A stretch of 64,000 bases of DNA, from positions 28,796 through 92,795 of the forward strand of contig JANYEA010000153.1 of the NCBI GenBank assembly GCA_025363385.1, written 5' to 3'. The notes below the pieces were generated by a model. The model did not search any database and was not told the origin of the DNA. It saw only the letters and a list, made by a program, of their open reading frames with translations. This document shows, one piece after another, positions 8,287-17,875 of this stretch. This stretch comes from Bacteroidota bacterium (lineage in GTDB: Bacteria; Bacteroidota; Bacteroidia; Chitinophagales; Chitinophagaceae). Position numbers and translations under genes: made by a program. The first letter of the stretch is position 1; every line of letters begins with the position of its first letter.

Positions 8287-10584
8287 ATGCAGGCTTTTCA
8301 TATTCATATCACTGGTTTAGTTCAGGGAGTGGGCTTTAGACCCTGGGTTCATAAATTAGCATCAACTTATTCATTGGATGGGTATGTAAATAATGGACTA
8401 GATGGTGTTCATATTTATTGTTCAGGCAAGGAATCAGATATAATAGAATTCTATCAAACCCTGATAGATCGACCTCCAGTTCAGGCATTGATTACTTCAC
8501 ACCAAATTATGCCCTATTCAACAACTTTGGAAAAAGGTTTCTATATTCAAAAAAGCGATACAAAAAATAGAGTTGATTTACTAATCACACCAGACATTTC
8601 ACTTTGCGAGGATTGCAGAAGAGAAATCAAAACAATCGGTAACAAAAGGTATCAATACCCATTTACTACCTGTGTAAATTGTGGTCCAAGGTATTCAATT
8701 ACAACCCGGTTTCCATACGATCGCGAAAACACAACCATGAATGCATTAAGACAGTGCACAAGTTGTAAAACTGAATATGAAAACATAAGAGATAACCGTT
8801 ATCATAGCCAAACAAATAGCTGTGCTGAATGCTGTATAGAAATGCATCTTTACAGTTATAATGGTAATGAAATAAAGTATGAGCAAAGAGATTATTTAGA
8901 AAATTTAGTTGCCTATTTAAGTGAAGGGAAAATACTTGCCGTAAAAGGAATTGGAGGCTACCTGCTTTTATGTGATGCTACCAATGAAAATACAATTATC
9001 AAATTAAGGGAAAGAAAATATAGACCCAGTAAACCATTCGCCATTTTATATGCCGATATAGAAATGGCATTTGCAGATTTAGCTATTAGTCCTTTGGAAT
9101 TAACTGCACTAAAAGACAGGTCAGCACCAATTGTAATCTGTTCATTAAAAACCTATCCCGAAAATGGTATTTGCGCCGATCGTATTGCACCAAATTTACA
9201 TTGTATCGGGGCGATGTTGCCTTCTACAGCATTACTTCAATTAATCGCCGACAAATTTGGGAAGCCCCTAATTGCCACATCTGCTAATATTAGCGGCTCT
9301 CCTATCATATACAAGGATGCAGACGCATTGCGGTGGCTTTCAACGATTGCTGACTTCATTCTAACATACGACCGTGAAATTGTTGCACCACAAGATGATT
9401 CTGTTATACAAATCAGTAATCGTGGTCAAAAAATAATTCTAAGAAGAAGTCGCGGACTTTCACCAAATTATTATCCAATTACATTTTCAAAACTGCCTTC
9501 TAATACCCTTGCCATGGGAGCAGAATTAAAAGCAACTTTTTCTATTTCTAAAAACCAGATGCTTTTTATTAGTCAGTTTTTAGGCGATCAGGAATCTGTT
9601 GAATCACAAGACAGTTATGATGCTGCATTAGATCATGTTTCTGGTTTATTACACTTTATACCAAAGCAAATCTTAATCGACAAACATCCTCGCTATTATG
9701 TTTCTGAAAAAGGTTTAATGCTTTCTCAAAAACTAACTGCCCCACTTTATCAGATACAACATCATGAAGCACATTTTTCAGCTGTGATGGCTGAGAATAA
9801 ATTACTCGATTTAAAAGAACCCATACTAGGTATTATTTGGGATGGTGCTGGATACGGAACAGATGAACAAATTTGGGGCGGAGAGGTTTTTATTTACGAC
9901 CAGGGTGAAATTAAAAGAACAGCTCATCTCAAATATTTTCCACAGTTAATGGGCGATAAAATGAACAAAGAACCCAGGCTTTCTGCATTGAGTATTTTAC
10001 AAAATTTACCACTTGCGCAAAACCTGATTCAAAAACATTTTACGCCACAAGAATGGACCTATTATCAGCAAGTTATAAGGCAACCTGATTTAGTTTATAC
10101 CAGCAGTATGGGAAGATTAATAGATGCTGTTGCTTGCTTATTAGGATTAATGCCGGTATGTTCATATGAAGGAGAATCTGCAATGCTTTTAGAAGCATTA
10201 GCCAAAAAATGTAAGAGCCGAACCTACGATTATTACCACTTACCTTTGAATGACGGTGAATTTGATTGGACTGTATTGATTTACGAATTGATTCACGATT
10301 GGTCTCAGAAAGAAGCAAACGAAGTAATAGCCTGGAAATTTTTCTATTCGTTAGCAAAAGCAATTGCAAGAACAAGTAATCATTTTTTTATAGATAAAAT
10401 TGCTTTTAGTGGGGGTGTTTTTCAAAACGCATTGTTAGTTGATATGATCATAGAAATTCTTCAACACAAGAGACAGCTTTATTTTCATGTTCAATTAAGC
10501 CCGAATGACGAATGTATTAGCATGGGACAAATTGCATGGTACAGTAAATTTGGAGAGCATAATATAAACGAGAATTCAAATTAA
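8287..10584 (+). CDS. hypF: Carbamoyltransferase HypF
   Basis: HypF makes carbamoyl-AMP and transfers the carbamoyl group to the C-terminal Cys of HypE, the first step to the CN ligands of the active site. The 765 residues show, in order, an acylphosphatase domain (GLVQGVGFRPWVHKLA, about 10-25), zinc-finger pairs (CEDC, CVNCG, CTSC, CAEC, about 107-184), a YrdC-like domain (KPFAILYAD near 250; ATSANISGSP near 335), and a Kae1-like carbamoyltransferase domain with IQHHEAHFSAVMAE near 490 and FSGGVFQNALL near 705. The length matches full-size HypF. It starts 11 bases after hypB. Confidence 0.96.
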   Translation: MQAFHIHITGLVQGVGFRPWVHKLASTYSLDGYVNNGLDGVHIYCSGKESDIIEFYQTLIDRPPVQALITSHQIMPYSTTLEKGFYIQKSDTKNRVDLLITPDISLCEDCRREIKTIGNKRYQYPFTTCVNCGPRYSITTRFPYDRENTTMNALRQCTSCKTEYENIRDNRYHSQTNSCAECCIEMHLYSYNGNEIKYEQRDYLENLVAYLSEGKILAVKGIGGYLLLCDATNENTIIKLRERKYRPSKPFAILYADIEMAFADLAISPLELTALKDRSAPIVICSLKTYPENGICADRIAPNLHCIGAMLPSTALLQLIADKFGKPLIATSANISGSPIIYKDADALRWLSTIADFILTYDREIVAPQDDSVIQISNRGQKIILRRSRGLSPNYYPITFSKLPSNTLAMGAELKATFSISKNQMLFISQFLGDQESVESQDSYDAALDHVSGLLHFIPKQILIDKHPRYYVSEKGLMLSQKLTAPLYQIQHHEAHFSAVMAENKLLDLKEPILGIIWDGAGYGTDEQIWGGEVFIYDQGEIKRTAHLKYFPQLMGDKMNKEPRLSALSILQNLPLAQNLIQKHFTPQEWTYYQQVIRQPDLVYTSSMGRLIDAVACLLGLMPVCSYEGESAMLLEALAKKCKSRTYDYYHLPLNDGEFDWTVLIYELIHDWSQKEANEVIAWKFFYSLAKAIARTSNHFFIDKIAFSGGVFQNALLVDMIIEILQHKRQLYFHVQLSPNDECISMGQIAWYSKFGEHNINENSN

Positions 10585-10613
10585 CTTTATTACACCATCA
10601 CAAATCAATCATT

Positions 10614-10886
10614 ATGTGCTTAGCTATTCCCGGAAAAATAATTGCCATCACCGATCAACTTGATGAAACTTTTAGAAAAGGAAAAGTGTCATTTGGCGGT
10701 ATCATGAAAGAAGTGAGTCTTTATATGGTTCCTGAAGCCGTGGTGGGTGACTATGTGTTAGTTCATGTGGGTGTTGCCATTAATATTGTGGATGAAGAAG
10801 AAGCCAAGCTCACATTTAGCTATTTAAAGAGTATGGGAGAAGTAGAAGAATTAGACGCTCCTGATTCCATAAAAAATAATTCATAA
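10614..10886 (+). CDS. hypC: Hydrogenase assembly chaperone HypC/HybG
   Basis: HypC carries the Fe(CN)2CO moiety with HypD and keeps the large subunit open for metal insertion. The 90-residue protein starts MCLAIPGKI; Cys2 is the essential residue after Met removal. The OB-like core includes VVGDYVLVHVGVAINIVDEEEA. It is the only HypC copy in the window and overlaps nothing: 29 bases follow hypF, and only 2 bases separate it from hypD. Confidence 0.95.
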   Translation: MCLAIPGKIIAITDQLDETFRKGKVSFGGIMKEVSLYMVPEAVVGDYVLVHVGVAINIVDEEEAKLTFSYLKSMGEVEELDAPDSIKNNS

Positions 10887-10888
10887 GC

Positions 10889-11986
10889 ATGAAATTTTTA
10901 TCAGAATATCGCGACCCGCAATTGGTTCAAGATTATATTCAGGAAATACATCGAATTACTACCAAGAGTTGGACCTTAATGGAAATTTGTGGAGGTCAAA
11001 CACATAGCCTGGTAAAAAATGGCATATTGGATATGTTGCCTGAAAAAATTACTATGGTACATGGCCCGGGCTGCCCGGTCTGTGTTACTAGTGTTAGTGT
11101 GATAGACGAAGCTGTTTGGCTAGCGGAACAACCCAATCATATTTTATGTTCTTTTGGTGATATGTTAAGAGTACCTGGCAGCAAGAAAAGTTTATTAGAA
11201 GCAAAGGCCGAAGGTGGAGATGTTAGAATTTTATATTCACCTTTAGAAGCCGTAGAATTAGCAAAACAAAACCCTTCAAAAGAAGTGATTTTTTTTGCAG
11301 TGGGTTTTGAAACCACAGCACCCGCAAATGCGCTCAGCGTGGTACATGCAGCACAGCAACAAGTACTTAATTATAGTATACTAGCATCTCATGTACTTGT
11401 TCCTCCGGCAATGGAAGCTATTTTAAGTGATGAAGCAAATGTGATAGATGCATTTTTAGCAGCAGGACATGTTTGTACTATTATGGGATTAGATGAATAT
11501 TATCCAGTTGCAGAAAAATATCAAATACCAATTGTGGTAACAGGCTTTGAGCCAGTTGATCTTCTACAAGGAATTTTAATGGCACTAAAACAATTAGAAA
11601 AGGGAGAACATACCGTAGAAAACCAATATTCAAGAGCTGTTTTAAGAGAGGGCAATAAAATGGCAAAAGAAACCATTGAAAAAGTCTTTTCCATTAGCGA
11701 TCGAGTTTGGAGGGGAATCGGGTCTATTCCCCAAAGTGGTTTTGAAGTAAATGAACGCTATAAATGGTACAATGCCAGATTGAAATTTCATATTGATATC
11801 CCATTTGCTGAAGAAAATAAAGAATGTATTAGTGGAGATATCATGAAGGGTTTAAAAAAACCAAAACAGTGCCCGAATTTTGGAATCAAGTGTAAACCGG
11901 AACACCCACTTGGTGCACCAATGGTTAGTAGCGAAGGTGCATGTGCTGCCTATTATCATTATAGTTCAGATACCATTATTCAATAA
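10889..11986 (+). CDS. hypD: Hydrogenase iron-cofactor assembly protein HypD
   Basis: HypD is the iron-sulfur scaffold on which Fe(CN)2CO is built together with HypC and HypE. The 365-residue protein shows the redox/iron motifs MEICGGQTHS (near 31), HGPGCPVCVT (near 60) and VGFETTAPANAL (near 138). The C-terminal cysteine cluster for the [4Fe-4S] centre (CISGDI, KQCPNFGIKCKPEHPLGAP, EGACAAYY) is also present. All expected cysteines are there. Two bases separate it from hypC and eight from the chosen hypE start. Confidence 0.96.
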   Translation: MKFLSEYRDPQLVQDYIQEIHRITTKSWTLMEICGGQTHSLVKNGILDMLPEKITMVHGPGCPVCVTSVSVIDEAVWLAEQPNHILCSFGDMLRVPGSKKSLLEAKAEGGDVRILYSPLEAVELAKQNPSKEVIFFAVGFETTAPANALSVVHAAQQQVLNYSILASHVLVPPAMEAILSDEANVIDAFLAAGHVCTIMGLDEYYPVAEKYQIPIVVTGFEPVDLLQGILMALKQLEKGEHTVENQYSRAVLREGNKMAKETIEKVFSISDRVWRGIGSIPQSGFEVNERYKWYNARLKFHIDIPFAEENKECISGDIMKGLKKPKQCPNFGIKCKPEHPLGAPMVSSEGACAAYYHYSSDTIIQ

Positions 11987-11994
11987 CTTATTGT

Positions 11995-13071
11995 TTGATT
12001 CTAAAATTGAACCAATTGACAAATCAAAATAGTTTTCAGTTATCCTGTCCCATGCCAAAATTCGATTTTGATGTAATTACACTTGGTCATGGTAGCGGCG
12101 GTTTATTAACCCACCGATTATTACAAAGTGGTGTATTTGATATTTTAAAAAATGATATGCTCGATCAGCAACATGATGGAGCAAGTTTTACGTTAGAAGG
12201 CAAAACAGCATTTAGTACAGACAGTTATGTGATCTCTCCTATTTTTTTTCCTGGTGGAAATATAGGGGAACTGGCAGTGTATGGTACCGTAAATGATCTT
12301 GCCATGTGTGGAGCAGAAGCAAAATATCTCTCATTGGCATTTATTATTGAAGAAGGAATGACCATGGAATCTTTCTGGATCGTTTTAAACGGTATTAAAC
12401 GGGCAATAGACAAAGCCGGGGTAAAAATTGTAACAGGAGACACTAAAGTGGTTGAAAGGGGTAAAGGAGATCAAATATTTATTAATACATCTGGAATTGG
12501 AATAGTACACCCAAAGGCCCAAATTCATCATAATCGGATAAAAGTTGGGGATCAAATTATACTCAGTGGAAATATTGCCCAACACGGAATTGCTATCATG
12601 AGTAAGAGAGAAGGACTAACATTTGAAACAGATATTGTTAGTGATTCAAATAACCTTAATCATACCATAATTGGTTTGATAAGTGAATTAGGAGAAGATA
12701 TTAAATTTTTGCGCGATCCCACTAGAGGTGGCCTTGCTTCTGTATTAAACGAATTAGCAGAAATCAGAAAACTAGGTTTCGTGATTGATCAAAATAGCAT
12801 CCCTATTGACGATCAGGTTGAAGGAGCCTGTGAAATGCTTGGCCTTGATCCACTTTATGTGGCTAATGAGGGATTATTTGTGGCAATAGTTAAAAAAGAG
12901 GTAGCTCTTAAAGCCTTATCAATATTACAGAAAGATGAGAATGGCATACATGCTAGAATCATTGGCGAAGTAACCGATGCACATGCAGGTAAGGTAATGA
13001 TGAAAAGTAGAATTGGTGGACATCGAGTTGTGGGTTATTTAACTGGTGAACAATTACCAAGAATCTGCTAA
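11995..13071 (+). CDS. hypE: Hydrogenase maturation protein HypE (carbamoyl dehydratase)
   Basis: HypE dehydrates its own C-terminal thiocarbamate to thiocyanate, giving the CN ligand. The protein ends in PRIC, the required C-terminal cysteine. PurM-like ATP-binding motifs LGHGSGGLL, FSTDSYVISP and TRGGLASVLNELA are clear. The start is uncertain. TTG at 11995 gives 358 residues and keeps an N-terminal QLSCPMP segment that I recall in related Bacteroidetes proteins. Other in-frame TTGs follow at 12007 and 12016, and the first ATG (12052, MPKFDFDVITLGHG) gives a shorter but complete domain. It ends the hyp operon. Confidence 0.94.
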   Translation: MILKLNQLTNQNSFQLSCPMPKFDFDVITLGHGSGGLLTHRLLQSGVFDILKNDMLDQQHDGASFTLEGKTAFSTDSYVISPIFFPGGNIGELAVYGTVNDLAMCGAEAKYLSLAFIIEEGMTMESFWIVLNGIKRAIDKAGVKIVTGDTKVVERGKGDQIFINTSGIGIVHPKAQIHHNRIKVGDQIILSGNIAQHGIAIMSKREGLTFETDIVSDSNNLNHTIIGLISELGEDIKFLRDPTRGGLASVLNELAEIRKLGFVIDQNSIPIDDQVEGACEMLGLDPLYVANEGLFVAIVKKEVALKALSILQKDENGIHARIIGEVTDAHAGKVMMKSRIGGHRVVGYLTGEQLPRIC

Positions 13072-13188
13072 TGCTTTTTAAAAGTTAAGATTTATCATCC
13101 CAATTTACAATGCTATTATTTGAATGAATAGTGCTATAACAGAATTTAATAATTAATTACTGTTGTAACACCATTTAAAACAAACGAT

Positions 13189-14688
13189 ATGCCACAGCCA
13201 AAACCTCATTTTAAGCCCCAATACGATAATTTTATCGGTGGGCAATTTGTACCTCCTGTTAGCGGAGTTTATTTCGAAAATGCTAGTCCAATTGACGGCA
13301 AAGTATTTACCAAAGCTGCCAGATCTGGCAAGGAAGACATCGAATTAGCACTTGATGCAGCTCATCTGGCATTCAACACCTGGAGTAAAACATCAGCAGC
13401 TTATCGAGCCTCGGTACTCAACAAAATTGCAGATTGCATGGAAGCCAATCTTCCTTATTTGGCTACCATAGAAACAATCGACAATGGTAAACCAATTCGT
13501 GAATCTGTGAATGTAGATCTTCCCCTTTGCATCGACCACTTCCGTTATTTTGCAGGAGTAATACGTGCCGAAGAAGGATCCATTTCTGAGCATGATGAAA
13601 CTACAGTTAGTATTGTTATGCATGAGCCCTTGGGTGTAGTTGGACAAATCATACCCTGGAATTTTCCATTACTGATGGCAGTTTGGAAAATAGCACCTGC
13701 CCTAGCTGCGGGTTGTTGTGTGGTAGTAAAACCAGCAGAGCAAACTCCCACTTCGATTATTTGCTTAATGGAATTGATCAAAGATATTGTTCCCCCAGGT
13801 GTAATAAATATTGTAACAGGATTTGGACCAGAAGCTGGTAAGCCCCTTGCTCAGTCTCCTCGTATTTCAAAAGTTTCATTCACAGGTGAAACAACTACCG
13901 GAAGATTAATTATGCAATATGCCTCAGAAAACCTGATTCCCGTTACTATGGAATTGGGAGGTAAATCGCCTAATATTTTCTTCCCTTCAGTGGCAGACCA
14001 TGATGATGATTTCTTTGACAAAGCAGTGGAAGGCGCAGTGCTATTTGCAGTAAATCAGGGTGAGGTTTGTACCTGTCCTTCACGCATCTTGGTGCATGAA
14101 AGCATTTATGAAAAGTTTATGAGTAAAGTAATTGAAAGAACGAAAGCTATCAAAATTGGTAATCCGCTTGATGCCGATACTATGATGGGAGCTCAAGCTT
14201 CAAACGATCAATACGAAAAAATACAATCCTATTTGAAGCTAGGCAAAGAAGAAGGCGCCGAATTACTTTGCGGAGGAGAAGCCAATAAATTAGAAGGTGA
14301 GCTGGCTGGTGGTTATTATATCCAACCTACTCTTTTTAAAGGTCATAATAAGATGCGCATATTTCAGGAAGAAATATTCGGGCCTGTTGTATGTGTAACC
14401 ACATTCAAAACCACCGAAGAAGCCATTGCCATTGCAAATGACACATTGTATGGATTAGGTGCTGGTGTATGGACAAGAGATGCACATGAATTGTATCAGG
14501 TACCTAGGGCTATTCAAGCGGGCCGTGTTTGGGTAAATTGTTACCATGCATATCCTGCACACGCACCATTTGGAGGCTATAAAAAATCTGGATTTGGAAG
14601 AGAAAACCATAAGATGATGCTGGGTTATTATCGCCAAACTAAAAACATGCTGATTTCTTATAGCAAGAAGAAGCTTGGCTTTTTTTAG
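13189..14688 (+). CDS. NAD(P)-dependent aldehyde dehydrogenase (AldB/ExaC-like)
   Basis: This 499-residue enzyme oxidises an aldehyde to the acid. Family signatures are [19 protein letters not shown] (cofactor loop), [19 protein letters not shown] (glycine motif), [12 protein letters not shown] with the general-base Glu, and [11 protein letters not shown] with the catalytic Cys near residue 289. The neighbouring DUF779 gene and AraC-type regulator are frequent companions of acetaldehyde-type dehydrogenases, so a short-chain aldehyde is the likely substrate. A strong terminator at 14715 ends the transcript. Confidence 0.9.
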   Translation: MPQPKPHFKPQYDNFIGGQFVPPVSGVYFENASPIDGKVFTKAARSGKEDIELALDAAHLAFNTWSKTSAAYRASVLNKIADCMEANLPYLATIETIDNGKPIRESVNVDLPLCIDHFRYFAGVIRAEEGSISEHDETTVSIVMHEPLGVVGQIIPWNFPLLMAVWKIAPALAAGCCVVVKPAEQTPTSIICLMELIKDIVPPGVINIVTGFGPEAGKPLAQSPRISKVSFTGETTTGRLIMQYASENLIPVTMELGGKSPNIFFPSVADHDDDFFDKAVEGAVLFAVNQGEVCTCPSRILVHESIYEKFMSKVIERTKAIKIGNPLDADTMMGAQASNDQYEKIQSYLKLGKEEGAELLCGGEANKLEGELAGGYYIQPTLFKGHNKMRIFQEEIFGPVVCVTTFKTTEEAIAIANDTLYGLGAGVWTRDAHELYQVPRAIQAGRVWVNCYHAYPAHAPFGGYKKSGFGRENHKMMLGYYRQTKNMLISYSKKKLGFF

Positions 14689-14714
14689 CGGCAATAGCAA
14701 GTAGTCGTGATCAA

Positions 14715-14746
14715 ATACCGGTAAGATTTTCTTATCGGTATTTTTA
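14715..14746 (+). terminator. Rho-independent terminator after aldehyde dehydrogenase
   Basis: ATACCGGTAAGA (14715-14726) pairs with TCTTATCGGTAT (14730-14741), 12 base pairs with one G-U pair and a TTT loop, followed by a T run. It separates the dehydrogenase gene from the DUF779 gene although both point right. Confidence 0.8.
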
Positions 14747-14757
14747 TATCTTTAAAT

Positions 14758-15132
14758 ATGATTGCAAGGGTAACAATTAGTGAAGAAGCAAAGTTAGTAG
14801 TTAAAGAATTACAACTAAAATTCGGGGAACTTATGTTTCACCAAAGTGGTGGCTGTTGTGATGGATCTCAACCCATGTGTTTTGAAAAAGGCGATTTCAT
14901 TTTAGGGAATAGCGATGTTTGTTTAGGAGAAATTGAAGGCTGCGAATTTTGGATGAATAAAGATCAATTTGAATATTGGAAATATACACAACTAAATATT
15001 CATATTACAAAAGGAAGAGGGTCTAGTTTTTCATTAGAAATACCAATGGGCTTACGTTTCCTTACACAATCAAAAATATTTACGGAATCTGAATTGCAAA
15101 ATTTAGTGCCAATAAGGTGGATCGAAAATTAA
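14758..15132 (+). CDS. DUF779 domain-containing protein
   Basis: The 124-residue protein carries the DUF779 signature HQSGGCCDGSQPMCF near residue 28, a paired-cysteine motif that may bind metal. LGEIEGCEFWM and KGRGSSFSLEIPMGLRFL complete the domain. Genes of this family very often neighbour AldB/ExaC-type aldehyde dehydrogenases, as here, but the biochemical role is not established. Its ATG lies only 11 bases after the terminator T run, so its transcript is either leaderless or depends on readthrough. Its last four bases overlap the end of the convergent AraC gene. Confidence 0.85.
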   Translation: MIARVTISEEAKLVVKELQLKFGELMFHQSGGCCDGSQPMCFEKGDFILGNSDVCLGEIEGCEFWMNKDQFEYWKYTQLNIHITKGRGSSFSLEIPMGLRFLTQSKIFTESELQNLVPIRWIEN

Positions 15133-16055
15133 TTATTTAAATTAAGTTGTTGGTATTGCCTTGGAGTTATTCCTTCATGTTGTTTGAAAGCTCTTATAAA
15201 ATAATTGCAATCGTCGAACCCTACTTCGTAAGAAACATTTTTAATAAATATATGCTTGTCTTTCAATAGTCTTTTGGCAAGTTTAATTCTCTCTAATACA
15301 ATAAATTCAATTGGGCTAATACCGAGTTCTGTCTTGAACATTCTATACAAAGAAGCTGAACTCACACTCGCTAATTTTGCAATTTCAGGTAGAAATAATT
15401 TGGTATGAATATTCTGCCGAATATAACCGATGATGAATGATAAATGCGGATGGGTTTTATTCAAATCTCCATCTCGCACTTCTTTTAAATTTTGACATTG
15501 TGCAATATGAATCAACAATTCCTGTAAGGTTAAATCTGCTAATACATCCTTTGATACAGAAGTGCTTTGACAAATATTAATCAGTTTATGAACCGTGAAT
15601 GCCAATTCTGCATTATTGTAAAAAAAGGAATTTCGTTCATCTAATTTCCAATAATCGCTACGCCCTTCTTTTGGATATTTTTCATTGAGTAGTTGAAGTG
15701 TATCAAGTATTTTTTTATTATCGATGGCAAGGGCTAAACATTGGGTTGGATTTTCCATAGCTGCTTCTGGAAAATCAATGATCATTTCTACATTTGCCGG
15801 AACTATTACAGATTCTCCAGGTAGATACTCAAAACCAGGCTGATCAAATAATCGCATTACTTTTTTACCACGCAACATACTGGTAACTACTAAGTCATTA
15901 AATCGAAGGGAAACTAGCTCAGATTGTTGGTAGGTTTCAAATAAGTTAAGTTCACAGTTTTCTAAATTATAAATCGTTCTGTTCTCCACTAAGGTTTTTA
16001 AGGAAAACTCTTTCGACAAAGCTGGGGTGATGGGCACTATTTTATTAGGCAACAT
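15129..16055 (-). CDS. AraC family transcriptional regulator
   Basis: This 308-residue regulator has a sensor-like N-terminal domain (about 1-190) containing VTSMLRGKKVMRLFDQPG and FEYLPGESVIVPANVEM. A C-terminal AraC DNA-binding domain has two helix-turn-helix units (LFLPEIAKLASVSSASLYRM and the segment around KNVSYEVGFDDCNYFIRAF) and ends GITPRQYQQ. The N-terminal type is the one found beside aldehyde dehydrogenase/DUF779 pairs, so it probably controls those genes in response to an aldehyde or alcohol. It converges on the DUF779 gene. Confidence 0.85.
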   Translation of the reverse strand: MLPNKIVPITPALSKEFSLKTLVENRTIYNLENCELNLFETYQQSELVSLRFNDLVVTSMLRGKKVMRLFDQPGFEYLPGESVIVPANVEMIIDFPEAAMENPTQCLALAIDNKKILDTLQLLNEKYPKEGRSDYWKLDERNSFFYNNAELAFTVHKLINICQSTSVSKDVLADLTLQELLIHIAQCQNLKEVRDGDLNKTHPHLSFIIGYIRQNIHTKLFLPEIAKLASVSSASLYRMFKTELGISPIEFIVLERIKLAKRLLKDKHIFIKNVSYEVGFDDCNYFIRAFKQHEGITPRQYQQLNLNN

Positions 16056-16152
16056 GCTTCTATAATAGCTTTAGGCAGGTGAACAATCGTTTTACCTCTT
16101 AAAGATATTCTTTTGAAAATACAACACCAATAAAATCATTGTGCTGTTTTCG

Positions 16153-16668
16153 TTAAAATGAAGTACCAATTTGGAGGGCAGAACCTATACTTCCTGACTT
16201 ATCATTTCCAAAACGGGCAGGTATTCCAAGAGCAATATAATAGCTATTGCTTTTGGCCTTATAAATAGTTTTCGTGAATACTGGTGTAAAACCATATCGT
16301 CCTGTAGTTTCAAAAGCTGCTCGTGCTGAAATTCTGAATCCATGCCCTATATCAAATACAAGACCTGGATGAAATAACACATTATACATTTTTGAACTCC
16401 CATTCTCAGATTTTATAAATGGAATTATTTCTACAGAAAAAGCAGTTTTAGAATTTTTCCAAAAATTTATACCAAAAGGAAAACCAACTGAATAATAATC
16501 CCTAAAATTCACAGCAGTTTCTTCTCTACTTAAGGTAACTAATGGATGTAAGACTCCGAAGAACCCGGTAATTTTGATAAAGTTGTTGGGAGTTGTATTT
16601 TGTGCTTTGGATGTAAGAACACAAAATATACTAAGCATAAAAAGCAGGTACTTAACAATACGCATCAA
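16153..16668 (-). CDS. Hypothetical outer-membrane beta-barrel-like protein
   Basis: The 171-residue protein has a signal peptide ending near SKAQ. Alternating aromatic/polar strands follow (FRDYYSVGFPFGINFW, TAFSVEIIPFIK, MYNVLFHPGLVFDIGHGF, SYYIALGIPARFG), and it ends in the outer-membrane-like IGTSF with terminal Phe. This suits a small eight-stranded barrel. No specific family was recognised. It is downstream of the diheme cytochrome gene on the same strand with a 76-base spacer containing a 12-base palindrome. Confidence 0.55.
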   Translation of the reverse strand: MMRIVKYLLFMLSIFCVLTSKAQNTTPNNFIKITGFFGVLHPLVTLSREETAVNFRDYYSVGFPFGINFWKNSKTAFSVEIIPFIKSENGSSKMYNVLFHPGLVFDIGHGFRISARAAFETTGRYGFTPVFTKTIYKAKSNSYYIALGIPARFGNDKSGSIGSALQIGTSF

Positions 16669-16744
16669 TTCTATTTTAATTTAGAATCGAAAATAACAAA
16701 ACTCTATCAAATTAGTATACTAATAAATAAATTTCTAATCAGCT

Positions 16745-17722
16745 TTAATTGGGCGTAAATTTTACAACTTCATTTTTTATAGGTTTGAAGGTTCTGATAT
16801 AAGCATAAAGTGCTTTCATATCCGATTCTTTCATATTACGATACATCATCCATGGCATAACGGAATTGATAGTATTCTTTTTTATTGTAGGATTTTGGTA
16901 ACTACTATCGTTAAAATGTTTAAATTTTTGAACAAAGTCAGCCATGCTAAGTTTTCCTATCCCCGTTTCAATATCGGGAGTAATATTCGCGGATCGAACC
17001 ACCCCTCCTGATCTAATGGCAAATTCAAAACCTCCGGCCAACTCCATTCCAACTATTGGTGCACCTTTTTCTTTTTTTGTATGACATTCATTACAAGCAG
17101 CCGCAGTAAATATATATTGTCCATAGGCCAGCACATTATTGGTATCAGGTCGAATGGAGTAAGTAGCTTTTTGCGGAATTGTATTCAGAATAAAATTCAT
17201 TGGAAAATCTGGCACAGAAGGGGGTACAATATGCTCAATTGGTTTTAAGGTTCTGATATAAGCAATGATCGAATACAAATCTTCTCTATCTAGTTTCCCA
17301 TAATTGGGATGCGGCATAACAGGAAATAATGCTTTACCTTTTTTGTCAACACCAGATCCTATTGCTCTTAATAATTCTCCATCGGTCCAATTTGATAAGG
17401 CCGCAGGTGTAATATTTCTTGCATGAAAACTACCTGGAAAGCCATATTTCTGATCAAAAATTTCACCACCTTTTCCTTCCGTGCCCTCTATAATAGGGCC
17501 TGAAAATTGATTCCAGTCGCGTGTTGAGTGGCAGTCAATACAAACCGTTACACAATTGGCCAAGTATTTGCCTCTTGCAATACGCTCCGGAGTTCGGTCT
17601 ATAGTTATCTCCTCCGGCTTTCCAACATTGGGCAATGCAATCTTGATATAGGCAGATAATCCAAAAATGGATATGAGAATTAAAGCAACAAAGGATAATA
17701 CTACTTTTAAGATTTTTTTCAT
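16745..17722 (-). CDS. Membrane-anchored diheme cytochrome c
   Basis: The 325-residue protein begins with an uncleaved or signal-anchor helix (KVVLSFVALILISIFGLSAYI). Two c-type heme sites follow: CIDCH near residue 62 and CNECH near residue 210. Candidate axial methionines lie in LFPVMPHPNY and NSVMPWMMY. The duplicated arrangement, with SNWTDGELLRAIGSG in the first half and KLSMADFVQKF in the second, resembles the cytochrome subunits of membrane alcohol dehydrogenases and related periplasmic electron carriers. No dehydrogenase partner is adjacent, so the electron donor is unknown. Confidence 0.85.
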   Translation of the reverse strand: MKKILKVVLSFVALILISIFGLSAYIKIALPNVGKPEEITIDRTPERIARGKYLANCVTVCIDCHSTRDWNQFSGPIIEGTEGKGGEIFDQKYGFPGSFHARNITPAALSNWTDGELLRAIGSGVDKKGKALFPVMPHPNYGKLDREDLYSIIAYIRTLKPIEHIVPPSVPDFPMNFILNTIPQKATYSIRPDTNNVLAYGQYIFTAAACNECHTKKEKGAPIVGMELAGGFEFAIRSGGVVRSANITPDIETGIGKLSMADFVQKFKHFNDSSYQNPTIKKNTINSVMPWMMYRNMKESDMKALYAYIRTFKPIKNEVVKFTPN

Positions 17723-17810
17723 AAGTGGGGTTCTTGATTTTGAATGTAAAATATTTCATCAAAAAATGTCCCCAAATCGGATTATAATAACATTAAATTT
17801 TTTATTTATA

Positions 17811-17852
17811 CAAAAAATCTGCAAATGGTTTCTAAGAAGAATTCATTTGCAG
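17811..17852 (-). terminator. Rho-independent terminator of fabV
   Basis: CTGCAAATG (17819-17827) and CATTTGCAG (17844-17852) form a perfect 9-base-pair stem. Read leftward it is followed by ATTTTTTG. It lies 24 bases past the fabV stop codon. Confidence 0.75.
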
Positions 17853-17875
17853 GATGAACATTTAATAAATATTTA

